A stretch of DNA of 64,000 nt from NCBI RefSeq assembly GCF_030269925.1, contig NC_085112.1, positions 6,945,501-7,009,500 on the forward strand. Direction: 5' to 3'. The position numbers and the translations under genes are program-made. This DNA is from Bombyx mori (lineage: Eukaryota; Arthropoda; Insecta; Lepidoptera; Bombycidae). The notes under the pieces are model-generated. The model did no database searches, was not told the origin of the DNA, and worked only from the letters and a program-made list of their open reading frames with translations. Within the stretch, counting starts at the first letter, position 1. Every line of letters begins with the position of its first letter. This document shows, piece by piece, positions 15,101 through 24,100 of the stretch.

Positions 15101-18100
15101 CTTCTACCGATTCGCCAGCGTCGTAATTTACGTGCACTGACGACTCTTCATTCCTTACTTATGTCTCCCGAACCTCCTTCCTATCTAACTTCCTATTTTC
15201 AATATCTTCACTCCAGCCATGAGCGGGCCCTACGTTCTCTCAATAGCCTATTAATTCGTTGTCCCACACATAGTTCTAGTTATGTTCGTAACTCTTTCGT
15301 CGTGCAATCTGTTCTGCTATGGAATGCGCTTCCTCTCGAGATCAGGACTATTACTAACCGCTGCACGTTCAAGTTAAGGGTTCGGCGAATGCTGTTGGAA
15401 AAGTTAGCGGAATCCTCATGAACTTGATGAAATTATTTGTTAAGGAAATTTATTAATATATTCCTTTTAATACTGTATAAACTATTATATGTATGTATGT
15501 GTGTATATATGTATGTATGTATGTATGTGTATGTATATGTATATGTATATGTGATTTTGTATATATGTAGATATACTTTTTTTGTATGTATTCGTTACCT
15601 AATATAAATTTCATTGCACCTACCACTATTTACTCTGCACTACCTTTGGTTGACTGGTAGAGAATGCCTTAGGCATTAAGTCCGCCAATGTAAATTTTAC
15701 ATGAAGTGTAATAAATAAATAAATAAATAAATAAATTGTACTTAGTAGCAATAATTTTTTATATTTAAATATTTAAATGGATCTTAATTTAAGTAAAAAA
15801 AAATAACAATAATAATACTTTATATGTAGCATTAAACTCTTTGTTTGAAGTATTTGTTGCATATTAGTGTACAACATTTATGTGCATGTCATTACACCTG
15901 TCTTTTAATAAAATCTGTTCAGCTGTACTGGAAATTAACTCTGGTCAAGAAATAGACGGGCGAAGGTCGGATAGACAGACAAAAAGTTTACAGACGAACA
16001 TTTTACTAAATAATACAATAAATGATTAGGAAATTGATTGCGGGCGAAACAGCGAGCCACGCCTATAGTTTTATAAAGTTCTGATAACTCATTAAAGTTT
16101 TTGCTTTAGTTTTTATGCTATTGATTCATCCTCAAAGTTGTTCGCCTGCCTGACGCATTAGAACTCCAGCGTAATTGTATCCCTTGATAGGAGGAGCCGG
16201 CCAGTTTACTTTTAAGCAACGTAGACTTCGAATTCATTCAACTGGATTATAAGTAAAATGTAGATTTTTTTTACGGTTTACGTAATTCGATAAAACAATA
16301 AAGTCTGTATCTGTGACTAGAACACATTCGCATAGTGAGAATTAAAATGATCCCACCCAATTTAAGGTCAATGAGCGTCAAAAGGTTTTAACCTGCAGTT
16401 TACGTAATTCACGTTTTAATCGTAATTACATGTTAATTTTATTTTAACCCTGACACTGAAATTTAGCGATACCGAGCTAACTAAAATTTATACGACAGAT
16501 TAGAAACTTAATTAAGTGGGCGACAAGAAACGAAGTTTGGAATATGGACTAAAAAGAAACTTATAAATGAGATTTACCTATAAAAATACCTAAACTTAAG
16601 ACACGATTTTACTATCCATAAACGCTACGTAAGAAAAATAAAAAAATAATTGATCAAATATTAATATTGATCGAAGAAAATTTTAGTGTGTGGCAAACAT
16701 CAAATTAAACGACCACCTGTATTAGAATTTAAATCTAACATTCAGCTTAATTAAAAACTACGCATTTACATCGACGGAGTCTTCGTATGAGTAGATATGA
16801 CGGTCATGTTATTGTACATCTTCACAAAAACCGGCTTGACTGGAATCATATTTAGAGTGGTCGTTATAAAACATTCACATTTAAGTTTAATACAAAAACG
16901 TATTTTGTAATGGAATCTCACACGATAGCAGCAGATAGAATAATATACATAAAAACCTAACTACCTACTTTTAGTTTTAGCTAATGATTTTGATCAATAT
17001 TAACTTCGATCGTCATGACAACTAGTTTATTAATGTTAAATTCTAACTCGAATACAAAGGCTACCTTATATAGGTACCTACTTGAGATCTTAGAACTTAG
17101 GTGCGTGGTGCATTTACGTTGTAGATGTCTATGGACTCCAGTAACCACTTAACGCCAGGTGGGCTGTGAGCTCGTCCAAACAACTAAGCAATAAAAAAAA
17201 ATAAAAAATAAAAATCATCAATGCATCCGCAGAAAAGAATATTACATTGCCACTATTTGACACAAAGATGATATCATAACATTTGAATCGTGATGATTTC
17301 TAGTAGATACTCAAAGAAAAAGAATTTTCTAAGTCTGCACAAAATACCTAAACGTTAAGCTGTTCAAAATTATGTAAACAATATTTTGACTTACGTCGAG
17401 TCATACAAACTAAGACATCATTAATTCTCGTAGCACTAGTAATCGTTAAGAAGCTGTACCTAACAACGCGCGTTACAACCTTATCAATAATATAATGTGA
17501 CCAATGCATTACGCAATGAAATGGCGCAAACGCACCAAGGCAGCGTCGCTCGCCTGCTAAAAAGGGAAACCGAAGTATCCATACATTATGTTCACAGTAT
17601 GAGATCCACTTTTAAGCTTGTAAAGAATGATTGTGAAGAAGTAATTAAATACAAAACTTTCATCAACTATAAATCTTAGTGGTAAGCCCTGTAGGGACTC
17701 TACTTTTTTTTTTCACAAAAATTATTCCATATGGACACATGTTCCAAATGTTGTTTGTTTATAGTGTTTTACTGCAACAATTAAAATATATTAGAAAATA
17801 AGCAATCATTCTAAGAATTTATACTCAAGTATACCTATAGGATAAAGTTCCGATAATCTGCCCTAATACTCTTTTAAATATTGACGCTTGTTGCGATACA
17901 TGATGTCTACTCAAGAAAAACAAATATAAAAAGTCCCATAAGTTCTTGTTCTACAAGGATGGATCTAGACATCCCGCAACCAGTTTAGCGGCTTTATTAT
18001 TTTGATTTTTCTTGTCTATGGTATAAAAATGTCGTGTCTTCAGAATCATGTTACTTCCACAATTCTGTTTTCGTGAGTCCAAACTCTTTAAAAAGTGAAA

Positions 18101-21100
18101 TTTTGCATTTGTTTATGCAATTTAGAACATTGGTCAATTTTCGTCTACACACTGTGAACTGTAGATGTAATTATTTGTCTAAAGAGTTATAAATCAGGAT
18201 TTTTTACCATGTCTACAACTTTACAACTGACTTCCATGAAAAAGTCTCGTTTCATATGAAAAAAAAACCCTTTTTTTTATTAAATATTACTACATATACT
18301 ATAATTAACTAAATTAAAATTAATAAACTAAAATTAAACCCTGTACCAACCCGTCTAGCCAGCGTGGTACCAGTAGGCTAATAAACCTCCAAAATGATTG
18401 CACACTGCAGAACCAGGCCCCTAGTCCCCGGCGGCCCCGCTATTTCTGGTTACGGTAGCGGCCATGGTAACGGCGGGGCAAGGGGTGCTAAGAATCCCCG
18501 GCAGAGATCCGGCTACCACCCCCCTTCACAACGACAACTGGCCCTGGTGACATACAACGTGCGCACTTTGAGGTTGGACGAGAAGCTAATAGAGCTGGAA
18601 GAAGAAATGAACAAGTTGCGCTGGGACGTTATTGGTTTATCGGAGATCCGAAGAGAGGGGGAGGATACGAAAACCTTACAGTCCGGCCACTTGTTCTACT
18701 ACCGGGAGGGAGAACAGAAGTCCCAAGGTGGTGTTGGGTTTATCGTCCACAAATCTCTCATAAACAACATTGTGGCCATCGAAAGTGTGTCGAGTAGGGT
18801 AGTATACCTTGTCCTCAAAATCTCAAAGCGGTATTCGCTGAAGATTGTACAGGTATACGCCCCATCGACGTCACATCCAGACGATGAAGTGGAAGCTACG
18901 TATGAGGACATTAGTAGGGCCATACGTAACTCCCAATCACATTTTACCGTTGTTACGGGAGATTTCAATGCAAAACTGGGCCGTAGATGCGATGATGAGT
19001 TGAAAGTGGGGCCATTTGGATTTGGGCAGCGGAATCCCAGAGGACAGATGCTGGTGGACTTTATGGAGAAGGAAGGACTCTTTATGATGAATTCTTTCTT
19101 CAAGAAGCCGCCACAATGGAAATGGACCTGGTTGAGTCCCGACGGTGTAACAAGAAATGAAATTGACTTCATCATGAGCGCCAACAGACAGATATTCAAC
19201 GATGTCTCTGTGATCAACAGTGTTAAAACAGGAAGTGATCACCGAATCGTCAGAGGCATGTTGAATATCAATGTCAGACTGGAAAGATCGCGTCTGATGA
19301 AGTCAACGCTTCGACCGTCGAATGCACAAATCCAAAACCCCGAGAGCTTTCAACTCGAATTGGCTAATCGCTTCGAATGACTAAACAGCTGCGCATCAGT
19401 GGACGATGTAAACAGCAGGCTGGTAGAGACTGTCCGTACGGTAGGGTCCAAATTTTTCAAAACCCACCGTAAGAATAGACCTCAGAAACTATCCGACCGC
19501 ACCCGAAACCTCATGGCTAGTCGACGTTTGATGACGCTCCAAACTTCGGAGGACGCTGAGTCATATAGGCAACTCAATAGACATATCATGAAGTCCTTGC
19601 GACACGACCTACGCTCCTTTAATACTCAGCGTATCAAAGAGACGATTGAGCGAAACCAAGGCTCTAAAGTGTTCGCAAGAGACGCTTCTATTGGGCAAAG
19701 CCAGCTGACGAAGCTGAAGACCGAAGATGGACGTGTAACGTCGAATAAGCCAGAGGTCCTGCGGGAGATAGAGAGGTTCTACGGGCAGCTGTTTACCTCG
19801 GTCTCAGCTGAACCGCAAGGTTTAGCTGCAGACCCTAGAGCCAAGCTAACCCGACACTACACCGAAGACATCCCGGAAATCAGCCTGTACGAGATTAGGA
19901 TGGCTCTCAAACAGCTTAAGAATAACAAGGCACCGGGCGAGGATGGAATTACTACGGAGCTTCTGAAAGCGGGCGGGACGCCGGTACTGAAAGTCCTTCA
20001 GAAGCTCTTCAATTCCTCTTTGCTCGATGGAAAACCGCCACAGGCATGGAACAGGGGTGTTGTGATCCTGTTCTTCAAAAAAGGTGACAAAACCTTATTG
20101 AAGAACTATAGGCCCATAGCACTGCTGAGCCATGTCTACAAGTTGTTCTCGAGAGTCATCACGAAGCGTCTCGAACGCAGGTTTGATGACTTCCAGCCTA
20201 CCGAACAAGCCGGTTTCCGAAAAGGCTACAGTACCATAGACCACATACATACGCTGCGGCAGATTGTACAGAAGACCGAAGAGTACAATCGGCCATTATG
20301 CTTAGCGTTTGTGGACTATGAGAAAGCCTTTGATTCCATCGAAACATGGGCGGTCCTTAGATCTCTCCAGCGGTGCCGTATTGACCACCGGTACATCGAA
20401 GTATTGAAGTGTTTGTATAATAACGCCACCATGTCAATCCGAGTACAGGAGCTTTGCACGAAGGAAATCCCTGTAAAGAGAGGAGTGAGACAGGGAGATG
20501 TGATATCTCCGAAACTGTTTATCACTGCTCTGGAGGATTCCTTCAAGCTTCTGGAATGGCAAGGACTTGGCATCAATATTAACGGCGAATACATCACTCA
20601 TCTTCGGTTTGCCGATGACATCGTGATCATGGCAGAGTCGCTGGAAGATTTAGGGCGTATGCTCGGTGACCTCAGTAGGGTTTCTCAACAAGTGGGTCTT
20701 ACAATGAACATGGACAAAACAAAAATCATGTACAATGTCCATGTTGCACCCACCATAGTTACTGTTGGGAGCTCTACTCTTGAAGTTGTTGACGAATATA
20801 TATACCTAGGACAGGCAGTCCGATTAGGTAGGTCCAACTTTGAGAGAGAGGTCAGTAGACGGATCCAACTCGGATGGGCAGCGTTCGGTAAACTGCACAA
20901 CGTCTTCTCGTCCAAAATACCTCAGTGCCTTAAGACAAAGGCGTACAACCAATGTGTGTTACCAGTGATGACGTACGGCTCGGAGACGTGGTGCTTCACT
21001 AGGGATCTTTTTAGAAGGCTCAAAGTCGCGCAGCGAGCTATGGAGAGGGCTATGCTCGGCATTTCTCTACGTGATCGAATCCGAAATGAGGAGATCCGTA

Positions 21101-24100
21101 GAAGAACGAAGGTTGCTGACATAGCTCGTAGAATTAGTGAACTAAAGTGGCAATGGGCCGGCCACATAGCACGAAGAGAGGACGGTCGATGGGGCAGAAA
21201 GATCCTGGAGTGGCGACCACGTACTGGCAAGCGCAGTGTGGGACGGCCACCTACTAGATGGACCGACGACCTAGTAAAAAGCGCTGGGTATCGTTGGATG
21301 CAGGTGGCAATGGACCGGTCGCACTGGAAATCTATTGGAGAGGACTATGTTCAGCAGTGGACGGCGATAGGCTGAAATGATGATGATGATGATACTATAA
21401 TTTACGATGATTCGTATTTTAATACAAAACTTATATTTATAAATCTTGACTACCACGTACAACCTTAATATTATTATTTTAATATATTATTATTTTACTA
21501 TACTGAGCAAAATCTGAGTTTCGCGTTTACATACCAAAACCTAATGTTGTTCCTCACAAAGTTGTCGAAACACTATGGCGAGTGATTTCCTAATTGAATG
21601 GAAGTCACATTCTACGAATGCAGTTTCACGGTAGAATTCTAACTTTTAAATGAACAACGGGAATTCTGAGTTTAAAGAGTTTTGACATCAGGCGGAAATG
21701 TCTGTAAAATACGGAAGACTAAATGTACACTTCGAAAAAAAAATCTTTATTCATGTAAGAGTATTATTCATTATCTGTGAACTATGTTCATATGTTATGC
21801 AATCCCCGACTTACACCCGCCTAAAGCGATGTTATGACCTCGTTTATAATGTACGATTGTTAGCACAATTAATTGTGGTACTGTGTAAGAATAACACTGA
21901 GCCTCGTAATAGCAAGGTTGTATACCACACGAACCAGTACCATAGATGAAGCTTTTATTCTTTGACCAAATACGCTATATTAAAAAATAAAAATAAATTC
22001 TAAGATTTTCGCCTTCGATCAATATTTTCGCTAGTTAAAGTTTTGAAGCTACGATTGCGTGACGTGACGCGCCGTTGAATCGGTATGAACCATTGTTTAA
22101 AATAACATTCGATTAGAATATTAATATAAAAACAAAAGTTACAAGCTATCCGTTAAATATTTAAATAAATAAATACATTCGTAGATTTATTATTACCCGG
22201 ATTATTAGATTATTTACCCGGGTCAAAAATAATACATTTTTAATTTTTTTTAAATATTCTTTGATGTATGAATTATCCACTGAAATCTAACAATTATTAG
22301 TTGTGTGTGTGTTAACATGGTGTTTCTAATTTATCTACATATTATTATCGTATTCCTTATTATCGTATTACTTTAGATCATATCAGTTGAGGATTATTTT
22401 AGTTCAATAGATTTAATTTATCGGGCCAAATTAGATTTGGCATTACCTAATTTATTAGGGATTTCTTCTTTTCTCCCTCTTCTTCTTCTCATGTGTTTTC
22501 GGTACCGCTAAACACTAGATAATTGTTAAGGTACAATTTAAATGTGGAACTTTTTTATATGACTCCTAATTAAAATATCTAAATAATAATACTGTATATA
22601 ATAGTAACCACGATTTGTATACCATATTTTCTCATCAGGTAAATGTTTCATTTAACCTCTAACAATGTTTTATAAAGAAAACCGTCGCGGCGTGGTTCCT
22701 TAACTTTTATAAATTTTTATTGATTAGTTCAATTCTGAGATCCGTAAACATGTCAATAAAGTGCTAAAATGTCGAGGCCGATATTCAAGCGTTTGTACAA
22801 TTTAAATTGAAATGTATTAGTAGTTTCCAATACAAAACGCAATTAAAGTTTGCTTGTGTGTGCCCTCGTCTGTTCTTTTCTTATCGAAGATCACGGAGTT
22901 AAGTCGAATATATTTTTATTGTTATTTGGCTCATCTGACGGTCATTTGTCACCGACACTCTTAAATGTTAGGAACGCCAAGGACATGCCCATCCGCTGCC
23001 TAGTGCTGAGGACGCACTGTGAAAGAACGAAGTGCTTGAAGATATCTTATATTATAGTATGGGTGAACTTGTTGAGTATTGATGAATAAAGTGAAGCCAA
23101 AACTGTTTTGTGGTCAATTCCCAGTTCTTCAGCTACGTCGTAACTACTGAAATGCCGATCTTGCTTCACTTTTTAAAAAATGGCATCCATTTTATCCGTA
23201 ATAGGGCGTAACCAGAGCGATGTGCATCTTTGACATCAAAATTTCCGGATTGAAAACGCTTAAACCAAATTTGTGCTACTCTCACAGACACTGCATTAGG
23301 TCCATAAACATCGCAAAATTTTTTCGCGGCTTGCGTTGCATTTTTACCTTTTTTGTAGTAAAATTTTAAAATGTATCGAAATTCTTCATTAGATTCTCTC
23401 ATCTTGACAGTACGAAAAATAAATAAAAATCACACATTTTCCTAATTTGAATTTAGAATTATCTTCTTTAAAACTTAAGCTTTTAATGATAGCAAAACCA
23501 ACCAGATACAAATAGTATAGCCAAAGAGATTTTATTACAAGTTCATACATACTATATATAATGCGAAAAGACTTTTTCCCCAACCTATTATTTAACGCAA
23601 AGCTTTATGGTTTTGTTTTAGTTCGCGAAAATTCATTCCACTGTAGTAAAAGTTTTTTTGATCCCTCACTGTAATATTTTTCTTTACGTAATTACAGTTT
23701 ATTCCATTTTTTTGTTTATCGAAAAGTTTTTTCATAATTTTGTTATTACTGTAGACGACTTAACGTTTCATTTGTCGTGTGGTTATTGGGACGCTTAAGG
23801 ACCAGACCGTAAACGCGGGTACTTATCTTGGTCTAATCGTCTAGTTAAATTATCACATAAATTATAATAATACTCGACCCTTCACGCTGTAATGTATGTC
23901 TGATTAGTATCAAAAATGTGCAGTATTATTATACATATAGGTCGGACTCATGATTACCATAATAATATGTGCAGCACTAGTAAAATAAGTTGTTTACCGT
24001 CAATACTTTACTAACTAGCTACTACCAATTATTGTTTAAAAAACTTTAAATGTGATATCATTATCGATTAATTTAAAACATAGTAATATTATGTGATTAC

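Larger units (their letters stand above)
10900..15737 (+). mobile_element. two-ORF non-LTR retrotransposon (CR1/Jockey-superfamily LINE), apparently intact
   Basis: Holds an L1-like ORF1 (10984-11727) and an endonuclease/reverse-transcriptase ORF2 (12473-15421), both open. The 3' end is a microsatellite AAATAAAT tail (about 15708-15737), as in CR1-like LINEs. The 5' boundary is estimated and no target duplication was found. It sits on the plus strand inside intron 2 of the minus-strand chitin-binding gene. The unbroken ORFs suggest a young insertion. Confidence 0.8.
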
